A DNA stretch of 22,301 nt, taken from Penium margaritaceum. Lineage: Eukaryota; Streptophyta; Zygnematophyceae; Desmidiales; Peniaceae. A model generated the notes under the pieces. The model was not told the origin of the DNA. It saw nothing but the letters and a program-made list of their open reading frames with translations, and made no database searches. The position numbers were made by a program, and so were the translations under genes. Below, piece by piece: positions 8,033-16,190 of this stretch (positions are counted from its first letter, which is position 1; each line of letters begins with the position of its first letter). The DNA lies in the NCBI GenBank assembly GCA_023375785.1, contig SZWC01019080.1, forward strand, positions 14,523 through 36,823, written 5' to 3'.

Positions 8033-10778
8033 ATGGCAAGTGCCGGACGGTCTAGGACCAACAAGGGCAAGGTGGTGACGGCCTCACCACGAGCTCTTGG
8101 CGAACTCCAAGTTTTGGGAGCCGCCGCCACGAGCACGGTTGCCAACCCAAAGGCAATCGTACCGCCAAAGGCAACCCTACCGCCGAAGGCAACCGACGCC
8201 AACCTCGGCGATACCGAGTAGCGTGCGGAGGCAAAAAGGGTGCTTGAGGAGCACGTCAACGTGCACGTGGGTAGCCCCCACACAACGGACGATGCCATGG
8301 AGGAGGATCTCCTAGGGGGATACCCCGACAAAGAGCACGACGTCGACAATGGCAAAGGCGATGAGGATCGCGACCATCGCCAACGTCTTGCGACGAACTC
8401 TAGCCGATTGCTCGAGAAGGGCAACACGTCCGCCGCATCGCCTGAAGCTGCCGACGGCAGCGAGACTGCCGAGAGCAGCAAGGGCGTTGAAAGCAGCGAC
8501 ACGGGAAGTTCCCGCGAGAACAAGCCGGACGACGTCGCCGCGAAGGCAATTCGCGATGACCGTCGTAGGCTCGCGGAGTTTGCTGCCGAGGCCGCAGGCG
8601 GACTCAAGATCACCACCGGTGGTGGAGATACAACATCACTCGGAGGAATGTGGGCCGACCCTCCTTCCTACAATGCGGCCGCAATGGGGCAAGGAAGCGC
8701 CCACTCAAGCGTCGTCGCCGACGACAGTCTCCTCCGAAAGGTGGGACTCCTTGGAGGCGTGTACGCGAACCGTACGCTCTTATAGTGGGTAAGGGTGCAC
8801 GGACAACGCGAGGCCCTAGAGGCTATCGCCGATGCTCTGACGACATCAGAGCTCAAGTTCGCGTTCTCCAACCTGCTGGCCCACGTCGGGCAGAGCATCA
8901 CGGACCTTGACCGAGATCGCGAGCTGCAACGCCTGGCCGCCCATGAGGCAAGTCGCCGATGCAACGACCTTGACAAGGCGTTACNCGACGAACTCTAGCC
9001 GATTGCTCGAGAAGGGCAACACGTCCGCCGCATCGCCTGAAGCTGCCGACGGCAGCGAGACTGCCGAGAGCAGCAAGGGCGTTGAAAGCAGCGACACGGG
9101 AAGTTCCCGCGAGAACAAGCCGGACGACGTCGCCGCGAAGGCAATTCGCGATGACCGTCGTAGGCTCGCGGAGTTTGCTGCCGAGGCCGCAGGCGGACTC
9201 AAGATCACCACCGGTGGTGGAGATACAACATCACTCGGAGGAATGGGGGCCGACCCTCCTTCCTACAATGCGGCCGCAATGGGGCAAGGCAGCGCCCACT
9301 CAAGCGTCGTCGCCGACGACAGTCTCCTCCGAAATGTGGGACTCCTTGGAGGCGTGTACGCGAACCGTACGCTCTTACAGTGGGTAAGGGTGCACGGACA
9401 ACGCGAGGCCCTAGAGGCTATCGCCGATGCTCTGACGACATCAGAGCTCAAGTTCGCGTTCGCCAACCTGCTGGCCCACGTCGGGCAGAGCATCACGGAC
9501 CTTGACCGAGATCGCGAGCTGCAACGCCTGGCCGCCCATGAGGCAAGTCGCCGATGCAACGACCTTGACAAGGCGTTACAGAGCATGACCGAGGTGCGGA
9601 TGCAGCAGCAAGCGCAGCGTACCGCGGCTGCGGGTGCCATTGCCAGTGGCAGTGACAACTTGCCTACCTCGACGACTTTGGGGTCGGCCATGAACACGTC
9701 CTTCCTCCACAGTGTGGAGATCTTCCGAAAGGGCGTGAAGCTGACCAACTGGCTGAACCGCATGGAGCACGTCCTACATGTCCAGAAGGCTCCACTCGAC
9801 CAGTGGGGCGACCTTGCCACGACGCGGCTTGAAGACAAACTCTTCAAGTATGCGGTCAAGGAGTGGACTGCGCAGCAGCCGCACCTTGAGTGGCAGCCCA
9901 TGCCGTGGGAGGCCTTCTGCGCGATCATGCGCAAGAAGTGCACCCAATGTACGGAGGCGCAGCGCGCCTTCCACAAGATCAAGGACTTTAGGCAGCTGGG
10001 CAGCTCGTTCGAATCCTACTTGAGCGAATTTGCTGCACTCGTGGAAGAAGCCAAAAGCTTCACCGAGGGCGATGAGACTCAGACCTTCAAGTACCCGGAG
10101 TGTATGCTGCTGGAGTACTTACGTGATGGTCTCACCAACGAGAAGCTGAAGGACAAGACCACCACGACAGCCACTGGCCAAGCTTGGACAAGCTAGAGGG
10201 CGTTGCGCGACTACATGAGCAAAGTGTATTCGGCAAACCCGAAGCACTACTCTGATGCACGGCCAAACGCACCTGCATAGCAAGGCCGTGACATGCGCAT
10301 GGACGTTGTAGGGGCTGGTGGGTCAGCTCGACAACGAGGCGGGGCCAAGGGCAAGCAACCTGCAAACCCTCCAACCAAGAAGGCTGGTGGATACAAGGGC
10401 CCCAACAACAAGCACAGCCGCGAGAATGACGAGCTGCAGGCGGCGCGTGAGCATTGCAATACATCCTTCCGCGAAGGACTCTGCCACAACTGCATGCAGC
10501 TGGGCCACTTTAGGGCTCAGTGCCCTCATGCTGCCGGGGGTGGACAAGAGGCCGCGGCGTTAGCTGCAGCAGTAGCACCTCGTGGAGATGGTGCAGCAGG
10601 AGGCCGCGGACAGGGTCGTGGACAGGGTCGCGGTCGCGGCAATGGGCCCGGCCGTGGTAACGGACCTGAACATAATTCATGGGAGCCCGAATCATGGTTG
10701 CCCACAGGGGTGGTCAACGAGTACTGGAGCGAGCTTGCAGCTCATATAGAACGACGCATGGCAGGAGGTACCACCTGA
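8033..10778 (+). pseudogene. GAG-like protein of the nested element
   Basis: The reading starts at an ATG (MASAGRSRTNKGK) directly after the leader. It has a low-complexity, charged N-terminal part, then a helical, Arg/Glu/Ala-rich stretch. A Retrotrans_gag-like capsid region follows at about 9700-10190 (VKLTNWLNRMEHVL, WEAFCAIMRKK, QRAFHKIKDFRQLG, FESYLSEFAALVEEAKSF). A CCHC knuckle at 10482-10523 (CHNCMQLGHFRAQC, exact C-x2-C-x4-H-x4-C spacing) leads into a Gly/Arg-rich tail at about 10590-10670. In-frame TAGs stand at 8219, 8783, 10194 and 10278, and there are probable compensating frame errors near 10180-10200. A duplicated block with an N changes the frame at 8985; removing one copy restores a common frame. 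The product would package RNA in particles. No enzyme domain is present. Confidence 0.85.
8391..9579 (+). repeat. 594-bp tandem duplication inside gag, joined by a single N
   Basis: Bases 8391-8984 recur at 8986-9579 with only five differences seen by eye: gtgggcc/gggggcc, aaggaag/aaggcag, gaaagg/gaaatg, ttatag/ttacag and gttctcc/gttcgcc. The single N at 8985 lies exactly at the junction. The first copy has a TAG (8783-8785) where the second has CAG. The position of the N points to two overlapping contigs placed end to end, not to a true tandem duplication. Confidence 0.95.
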
Positions 10779-11066
10779 ACGCGGAAAAAGTGAACAACAT
10801 TCCCACAGAGCAGCATTCATAGACAGCAACCATAGGAGGTTGGGGACGCCCAACATGGTTGTCGTGCAGACGCTCCAGCCTAAAGGGGGGAAGCCGCTAG
10901 TCGTGCTCACCTACAAGCTGCAGCTTAGGTCTAAGTACCATGCACGTGTTCATGTTTAGCTGGTGATTGAAATTATTAATTTTCTTTCACAGTGTTGATG
11001 AATTACTAACTGACAATCCTACTTGGTGTTCATGAACCGGGACGGTTCATAATGAGTGGGGAGGAA
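10779..11066 (+). promoter_or_regulatory. 3' untranslated region and polypurine tract of the GAG-only element
   Basis: The region has no coding signal. It ends in the purine run ggggaggaa (11058-11066) directly against the TGTAGC start of the 3' LTR, the expected plus-strand primer site. Confidence 0.75.
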
Positions 11067-11765
11067 TGTAGCGGGAGGGCCGGATCGGCCCTCCCTCCTC
11101 GCTGAAGGGAGGGGTGGTTGCGCACCACCCCTCGCGTCAGCGAGGGCTGGCCAACGGCCAGCAATTCGCTGGCCGTTGGCCAGCTCGTTGCCGACCGGCT
11201 GGACGGCCGGCGGCCGGCCAAGCGACCGGCCGGCCACCGGCCGGCCAGCCGCCAGCCGCCGATCGTGGCCTCAGCCTGGTCGGCGGCTGAGGGCCCACGA
11301 GGGCCTCGAGGGCGAGGCCTCGTGGCCTCGTGCCCTCGCCCCCCCTCGCCGTCCTTGCAAACGAGCAAGAGAGGACGAGGGATAGAGGGAGCGAGGGTGA
11401 GGTCGAAATAACTAGTGTGAAATCGCCAGCGTGCCTCGCACGCGACGATTTCGCGCCGGGACAAAAAAATGTATATCGAAGTTCATTTATGACAAATTTC
11501 AACATAAAACAGATGAAATAACTCATGCGAACACACGAGTTCGAGGTAAAAACCTCCGGTTTGGGTCCCAAAACCAGGGGTTTGGTTAAAAACGGAAAGG
11601 GGCCTCCGGAGACTCGAAATATTCAAGTCTCCCTGCTCTGGGTCGTTGATGACGATTGCCTCTCAGTCTTGCAAAGGGGGTAAATCCCTGACACGGACTG
11701 AGAATGCCATTCTGCGAACTCTGACGACGACTTCAAAGCAAGAGCTGGAGACTCAGCCCGTTACA
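11067..11765 (+). repeat. 3' LTR of the GAG-only element
   Basis: Partner of 6467-7165 with the same length, ends and order of inverted repeats. Hairpin arms here are 11073-11082/11086-11095, 11109-11118/11124-11133, 11146-11162/11168-11184 (17-bp perfect arms around aattc) and 11269-11276/11285-11292. Most differences from the 5' LTR are transitions. Confidence 0.95.
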
Positions 11766-11770
11766 ATTTG
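11766..11770. repeat. target-site duplication ATTTG (right)
   Basis: Repeats bases 6462-6466. The gypsy-1 LTR sequence continues immediately after it. Confidence 0.93.
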
Positions 11771-11842
11771 TCCCAAACACCCGGATTGTCCTTTTCCCGC
11801 ATCTCATCCTTGCGAACCACCTATGTTTTGCTCGGCGTAACA
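11771..11842 (+). repeat. gypsy-1 3' LTR, right part
   Basis: The sequence after the target duplication matches the end of the LTR at 12029-12582: tcccaaa is followed by an equivalent stretch, and ctatgttttgctcggcgtaaca aligns with ctacgctccgttcggcataaca. It ends in TAACA, complementary to the TG-T/A-TA start. Confidence 0.8.
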
Positions 11843-12028
11843 GTTACTAGACTCTGGCACCCTACACTCCAAGTGTGTCTTATCAAGGTTTCCACTATCA
11901 TACATATGTGTTCGACACTAAGGACACTTGTCCTAAGAATACACATAATACTCATAACGAAACATTCAATCCTCCACATTACTTAACTTTCATTTTCTCC
12001 GGAATTTCTTGTTTACCATGTACAATAT
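11843..12028. other. spacer between the two gypsy LTRs
   Basis: These 186 bp carry no recognisable motif. The first bases (gttac) would be the right target duplication of gypsy-1, but the left partner is not found. The A/T-rich bases before 12029 (aatat) would be the left target duplication of gypsy-2. Confidence 0.4.
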
Positions 12029-12582
12029 TGTTATGTACCTGTTGTAAAACAAGTCCCTAATCTTTCCGAGTGGGTATCATTGTTATTCCACAAACAACCC
12101 ACCGCATTGCGGGAACTCGATATTCACTCCGAAGGTCAAGGACAAACCGGGCAACTACCCTCGCATCCAGTGAATCTCCTCGAACCTTCTGACAACTTTG
12201 ACCACTCTTGCGAACCTACGACAGAAGTCTCACTACCTTTCATTCAACTTCTCAATGTACCGAGATAAATTTGGATTTATAAAGATGCATTTCACATCTT
12301 CACCGTTGATTTTTGAAGTCCCCCGATTTCTCGGCAAACCTTCTCGAATTGGACCACTCACGACGCGACTCCGCACGCGTCGCTCGACGATCGACCCAAC
12401 GACCCCAACTATGTCTTATTTGTAACTTGATACTTGTACATGCATGTTTTTGAACATTTTGACACTTGTCTTTGAAGTAAACATACCGTTAGTTATAGAT
12501 TGCTCAAGTGTCCCAAATTCTTCATCGTGTTCTACCTCGTAATTTCAACCTATTCACCATCTACGCTCCGTTCGGCATAACA
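12029..12582 (+). repeat. gypsy-2 5' LTR
   Basis: The LTR is 554 bp, starts TGTTA and ends TAACA, a perfect 5-bp terminal inverted repeat. It aligns throughout with the split gypsy-1 LTR (548 bp) at perhaps two-thirds identity by eye. A primer binding site follows two bases after it, which marks it as a 5' LTR. It belongs to a related but distinct or much older copy. Confidence 0.8.
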
Positions 12583-12584
12583 CT

Positions 12585-12596
12585 TGGTATGAGAAC
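12585..12596 (+). promoter_or_regulatory. gypsy-2 primer binding site
   Basis: TGGTATGAGAAC matches the initiator-Met PBS TGGTATCAGAGC at 10 of 12 positions and lies two bases downstream of the LTR end. Confidence 0.65.
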
Positions 12597-12816
12597 GCAA
12601 TGGTGCTGGAGAGGCATCAGACTCCTTTACTCATATGGACGACTACTTTGCATAAGCCGTCAATGTCAATGCGCCGGATAGCAACAGTCTAGGAAACGGG
12701 TCCCAACATGGGAGGCCGCCAACCGCTCTTGGTATTGCAACCAAGACAACATATCACCCTCTAACGAGGGATCCACACTTCAGGTTTGTTTGGTTTGCAA
12801 CCTCACAAAGTCTGTA
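12597..12816 (+). mobile_element. gypsy-2 leader / start of internal region, truncated
   Basis: About 220 bp follow the PBS before the copia-B LTR begins at 12817. No gag domain can be recognised. The stretch ggacgactactttgcataag resembles gacgacccatcactttgcataag at about 1981-2003, shortly before the readable gypsy-1 gag, which weakly supports a shared leader. The remainder of gypsy-2 is not in the window. Confidence 0.45.
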
Positions 12817-12905
12817 TGTTGGTCTTTAGTGTCTACCTTTGGTTGGACACTCTGTGAGGAGTCTCAAAGGCAATAACTGTAAATGGATGCATGCAAGGTA
12901 CATGC

Positions 12906-12912
12906 TTTTATA
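12906..12912 (-). promoter_or_regulatory. TATA box of the copia-B LTR
   Basis: TATAAAA on the minus strand, about 400 bases into the LTR. This is the usual place for the U3 promoter, leaving a short R-U5 of roughly 90 bases. Confidence 0.5.
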
Positions 12913-13084
12913 GTTGCAGAGCTTTGCTAAAGATATTGCTTGTAGTGGCTCCACCAGAGCCAACCTCAACCTACAGTCCTACTTGGCGCGTCCTTAGACC
13001 GCCAAGTGTCATCCTCAAGGCAGGCTCTAGTAAGCTTCCTAGAAGCTTCCTGCCCAGTTTGGGCCACAAAGAAAATTGCGGCCG

Positions 13085-13150
13085 TTGTGGAGATTGAACC
13101 CTCGACCTCTCGTTTGAGACTCCGGTGCTTATTCAACCAGGTCAAAAGGG
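13085..13150 (-). repeat. tRNA-like/SINE-like segment inside the copia-B LTR
   Basis: On the minus strand, TGGTTGAATAAG (13139-13128) resembles an A box and GGTTCAATCTC (13100-13090) a B box, spaced as in a real tRNA (about 40 bases start to start). The intervening text, including GAGGTCGAGGG, is typical of the anticodon-arm to T-arm part of tRNA-derived SINEs. Pairing is imperfect in the T stem and anticodon arm, so this is a remnant and not a tRNA gene. Confidence 0.5.
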
Positions 13151-13315
13151 GTTGGTTCCTATGATGAGCCACAGGGGACATACCCATTATGGGCAGTGCA
13201 TTCTTGGCCCATCTGAGATCAGATGAAGGGGACGTACTCCATATAGCAGTGCATGCCTTGTCTGTATGTGTAGCTAGCCAGCTACGCAGTGGACAAGGTG
13301 CATATTACTTCAACA

Positions 13316-13329
13316 AATCTCTCCCTTGT
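13316..13329 (-). promoter_or_regulatory. copia-B polypurine tract
   Basis: caagggagagattt on the minus strand, abutting TGTTGAAG. It is close to the AAGGGGGAGA(T)TGTTG arrangement typical of plant copia elements. Confidence 0.7.
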
Positions 13330-13348
13330 ACCTCTGTCCATCTGCCGC

Positions 13349-13915
13349 TTATTGGGCTCCATCAATGCCTTGGGGCTCACCTTCCTCTGCTGCACTCCTC
13401 ATGTCGAATCCACGAATGCCTGCATAGTGCAAGCCACTTTCTAGCGGCTTGGTTGTGCAATCAGCAAGCATGCTCTTCGTTCCGTAGTGTTGCAAGTCCA
13501 CCATGCTCTTCATGACCAGGTCACGCGAGTAGTGGTAACGTATATTGATGTGCTTCATTCGCCGGGAGATGATCTCGTCTTCAGCCATTGAGATGACGCT
13601 CATGTTGTCCACGCGTACAACCGTGGCATCCTCTTGTGGCAGTGTCATTTTGCCAAGCAGACTACGCAGCCACTGGGTCTCCTTGCACAACTCGGACAGA
13701 GCAACGTATTTTGCCTCAGCCGTGGACACGAAAACACAATCCTGCTTCCTGCTCGCCCATGAGATGGCAGTGCCATTCAAGATGCACACGTTTCCAGAGG
13801 TGGATTTCTTGTTGTCGAGATTTTCTCCCCAGTCAGCATCGGTGTAACACTTCAGGCGAAGGGGTTCCGTTCCTTCTTGGCTTCCAAGGACGAGGCCCAT
13901 CTAACGTGTCTTCTA
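13349..13915 (-). pseudogene. copia-B RNase H
   Basis: Motifs in order are YTDADWGENLDNKKSTSG, ISWASRKQDCVFVSTAEAKY, VRVDNMSVISMAEDE, MKHINIRYHYSRD and LADCTTKPLESG, the standard copia RNase H series. The active-site D (TDADW), E (AEAKY) and D (VDN) positions are present. It is joined to the RT in the same frame through two TAG codons at 13913-13915 and 13901-13903. Downstream on the minus strand lie the polypurine tract (13329-13316) and the LTR. It is the best preserved enzyme domain in the window but has no intact polyprotein. Confidence 0.93.
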
Positions 13916-14960
13916 TAATTGGTGCAAGATGCACTTGACTGCCTGATAATGTTGTGGCCCAGGGTTGGCCACGAATCTGCTCACTTGTCCCACAGCACAG
14001 CAGATGTCCAGACAAGTTCCTACCATGGCGTACATGATGCTACCCACGACGGACTGGCAGGGGATGTCTTGCATCTCCCTTTGATCTGCTTTGTTGCTTG
14101 GCGACATGGAGGCCTTAAGCTTCGTATCGGTCGTCATTGTGGTGCTGACAGTTTTGCAATCTTCCATGTGGTAGCGCTTTAGTAACTCACCGATGTCTTT
14201 GGTTTTATTGAGTTCGATGGTGCCTGCTACCCGATTGCGGGGGATGGCAATCCGGAGGTAGTACTCGAGAGGACCCATGTCCTTCATCTTGAACCTTTTG
14301 TTGAGGTCTGACTTTAGCTCATCCAGCAGCTCGACCGAAGATGAGCAGATGATTAGATCATCCACGTACAACGCAACCAGCATGAGCCCTCTTCCATCAT
14401 CGTGCACGTACATGCTCGGGTCATTCTGGCAATGTGCAAAGAAGAGACTGGTCATGAAACTGTCCATCTCTTTGTATCACACCCTTGGGGCCTGTTTCAG
14501 CCCGTAGAGCACTTTCACCAACTTGCACACATTGCCCTTGGGAGCTTTGAATCCTTCGGGCACCTCCATCAACACTTCCTTGTCAAGCTTCCCACAAAGA
14601 AAAGTTGTCCTGACGTCCATTTGGTGTATCTCAGGTTCTTTGCGGCTGCAATTCCAAGGAGAGAGCGGATGGAGACAAAGGTCATGATGGGCACGAACGT
14701 CTCATCGTTCTTGGAGCCCGGGCGTTGAGAGAACCCCTTAGCCACTACCCGAGCCTTGAACTTGTGGATGCTATCGTCTTGCTTCTTCTTCGCTCAGAGG
14801 ACCCACTTGGATCCCACCACATGGACCTTGTCGGTCTATCCACCAGCACCCACGTGCCGTTCTCGGCAATGGATGTGAGCTCTCTATCCACTGCCTCCTT
14901 CCAATTGGCCGCATCTAGGCCATTCATCGCCTCCGCCACTCTGGATGGCTCTCCTTGACC
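13916..14960 (-). pseudogene. copia-B reverse transcriptase
   Basis: From the 5' side the minus strand encodes WKEAVDRELTSIAENGTWVLV and, after a frame shift, VVGSKWVL(stop)AKKK. Then come FKARVVAKGFSQRPG, EVLMEVPEGFKAPKG and LVKVLYGLKQAP, and the catalytic box ALYVDDLIICSS (YVDD at 14368-14357). This is the copia RT order. A TGA at 14479-14477 replaces the Trp expected after KQAP, and another TGA sits in the WVL(R)AKKK position. At least two frame changes occur between about 14600 and 14830. The active site itself is intact. Confidence 0.92.
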
Positions 14961-15005
14961 CATGCACGACCAGCCAAGGCCGGTCCAATCATCATCATAC
15001 GGCAA

Positions 15006-15555
15006 AGGTGCTTTCTTTGGTCACAAACTGCACCGAGGTGCTGGTGCGGCTTCTTGCTCTGGTGCTGGTGCTTCCATAGGTGGTGGTTTGTTGTCGTTGT
15101 CAGAAGAATCGCCAGATTCCAAGTCAGACTTGAAAGCCCCGGATGCCTCGGTATCCGCGTCTATGTGAGATTCCGCGTCATCCCCCATAGCTACTCTCCC
15201 ATTCCCACCATCTGTTGGCAAAGCGAGCCAGTTGTCGGGTGCTTGGTCTCCGGACTCAAGCAACACTATCCACTCTCCCGCTTTGGGAGCAAGGTTTGGG
15301 TCCAGCAGCTCTCCCTTTTCAAGGGTGCGTTCGTCAAACACGACGTCACGGCTCCTCACAAGATTGCCTGCTCCCTGGTCCCAAAGCCGATAGGCTTTGT
15401 GTGATGTGTCGTACCCAACCATGACGCACTTCCTAGAACGTGCGTCGAGCTTGCCTCCACCTTCTCCCAACTGGATCTTCACCCATGGAGTTGACCCAAA
15501 CACCTTCAAATGAGATGTGTTGGGTTTCTTTCCCGACCATGCTTCCTGCTGGGTT
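15006..15555 (-). pseudogene. copia-B integrase C-terminal region
   Basis: The sequence reads EAWSGKKPNTSHLKVFGSTPW, LDARSRKCVMVGYD, YRLWDQGAG and VRSRDVVFDE. These match the copia integrase C-terminal motifs (W-x-GKKP-x-x-HL-x-VFG; KLD-x-xS-xKC-xFVGY; SRDVxFDE). An acidic/proline-rich linker towards the RT follows. The upstream catalytic core of this copia-B integrase is absent: at about 15555 the sequence changes in frame to the RT of a different copia element. Confidence 0.88.
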
Positions 15556-16190
15556 CTTCAGAAGTTTTGGGCCTCACCCAAATCTGTCATGCTGTAGTGC
15601 TGAGTGACTAAGGATTTGGTCCGACCAATGTGTGAGAGAGAGAGGGAGACAAGATAAGGAGATCATCCACATAGACCAGTAGTGATATTGTCCTCCAAGT
15701 GCAGGAAGAGCGAGGGGTCACATACACTTTGTGTGAATCCCCCAGATTCAAGTGTGTGGCTGATTTCTTTGTTCCAACACCCTGGTGCTTGCTTCAGCCC
15801 ATAGAGAGCTTTCAACAGCAGGCATACTCGGTTTGTTCCATCCTCAAACCCTTCTAGTTGCTTGACATACAACTCTTCCTTGAGTGGACCATTGAGGAAA
15901 GCATTTCTCACATCCGTTTGTTGTATCTCCCAGTCGTCGTGAGCAGCAACACCCGATAACGCCCGGCTAGTGCTATACTTGCCAATTGGTGCAAAGGTGT
16001 CGTTGAAGTCTTGGTCGGGCGCCTTGTGGAACCCCTTAGCCACTAGCCTTGCTTTGTATATGTCTATCAGACCTGCCAGATTTTTCTTTAGCTTGAACAC
16101 CCACTTCATGTCGATAGCCTTGCGCCCTGGAGGCAGAGGAACCAGCTCGAACACTTTATGTTCGAGGAGGGCGTTGATCTTGGCTACCAT
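15556..16190 (-). pseudogene. copia-C reverse transcriptase, N-terminal two-thirds
   Basis: The minus strand encodes KAIDMKWVFKLKKN, YKARLVAKGFHKAP, DVRNAFLNGPLKEELYVKQL and LLKALYGLKQAPGCWNKE. After a one-frame change the catalytic LVYVDDLLILSP follows (YVDD at 15673-15662), then HYSMTDLGEAQNF. These are copia RT motifs, clearly different in sequence from copia-B. The domain stops just after the DLGEA motif, where it meets the copia-B integrase. A TGA follows GEAQNF. A GA-rich microsatellite-like run (about 15633-15650 on the plus strand) lies between YVDD and the DLGEA segment and may explain the frame loss. Confidence 0.9.

Larger units (their letters stand above)
6467..11765 (+). mobile_element. 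complete non-autonomous GAG-only LTR retrotransposon (TR-GAG type)
   Basis: Two 699-bp LTRs (6467-7165 and 11067-11765) each start TGTAGCGGG and end CCCGTTACA. Perfect 5-bp target duplications, ATTTG at 6462-6466 and 11766-11770, flank the element. Between the LTRs lie a PBS, an 867-bp leader including the PBS, one gag-like coding region and a polypurine tract. There is no protease, RT, RNase H or integrase. Plant elements with this organisation are known as TR-GAG and must borrow enzymes from an autonomous partner. The length is 5299 bp as assembled, or about 4.7 kb if the 595-bp duplication at 8391-9579 is artefactual. The LTRs differ at roughly 60 sites by eye (about 9%), so the insertion is not recent. 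Confidence 0.95.
1960..11842 (+). mobile_element. gypsy-1: decayed Ty3/gypsy chromovirus, interrupted by a nested element
   Basis: The domains run in the canonical Ty3/gypsy order on the plus strand: gag with zinc knuckle, aspartic protease, reverse transcriptase, RNase H, integrase and C-terminal chromodomain. A polypurine tract (gaaaggggtggaag, 5977-5990) and a 3' LTR starting at 5991 follow. The LTR is split by the element at 6467-11765 and resumes at 11771, ending in TAACA at 11842. Every domain carries stops or frameshifts. The 5' LTR was not found and the left edge is approximate. The chromodomain places it among chromoviruses, whose integrases target particular chromatin. The interruption shows gypsy-1 is older than the nested element. 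Confidence 0.9.
12817..13315 (-). repeat. copia-B 3' LTR
   Basis: Read on the minus strand, TGTTGAAG starts at 13315 directly after the purine tract caagggagagattt. A matching end, CCAACA, lies at 12817. This gives a 499-bp LTR with TGTTG/CAACA terminal inverted repeats. TATAAAA lies on the minus strand at 12912-12906. The LTR also holds a tRNA-like segment, an 8-bp hairpin (arms 12981-12988 and 13000-13007) and a 7-bp hairpin (arms 13032-13038 and 13042-13048). The left end is inferred from the terminal repeat, not from a second LTR copy. Confidence 0.65.

Noticed and set aside
8017..8616. 199-codon minus-strand open frame, partly repeated at 8981-9211
   Set aside because: It is the antisense shadow of the GC-rich gag coding region; the repetition only reflects the N-joined duplication.
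9263..9982. 239-codon minus-strand open frame
   Set aside because: It lies opposite the capsid-like part of gag, where the plus strand has coherent Retrotrans_gag motifs. The minus translation has none.
10590..10670. Host RGG-type RNA-binding protein
   Set aside because: The Gly/Arg-rich tail directly follows the CCHC knuckle in the gag frame and lies between LTRs, so it belongs to the element.
6467..11765. Autonomous copia or gypsy element
   Set aside because: Both strands of 7166-11066 were read for protease, RT, RNase H and integrase motifs and none was found.
13085..13150. Functional tRNA gene on the minus strand
   Set aside because: The box spacing is right, but the T stem has a mismatch, the anticodon arm does not pair normally and no acceptor stem is found.
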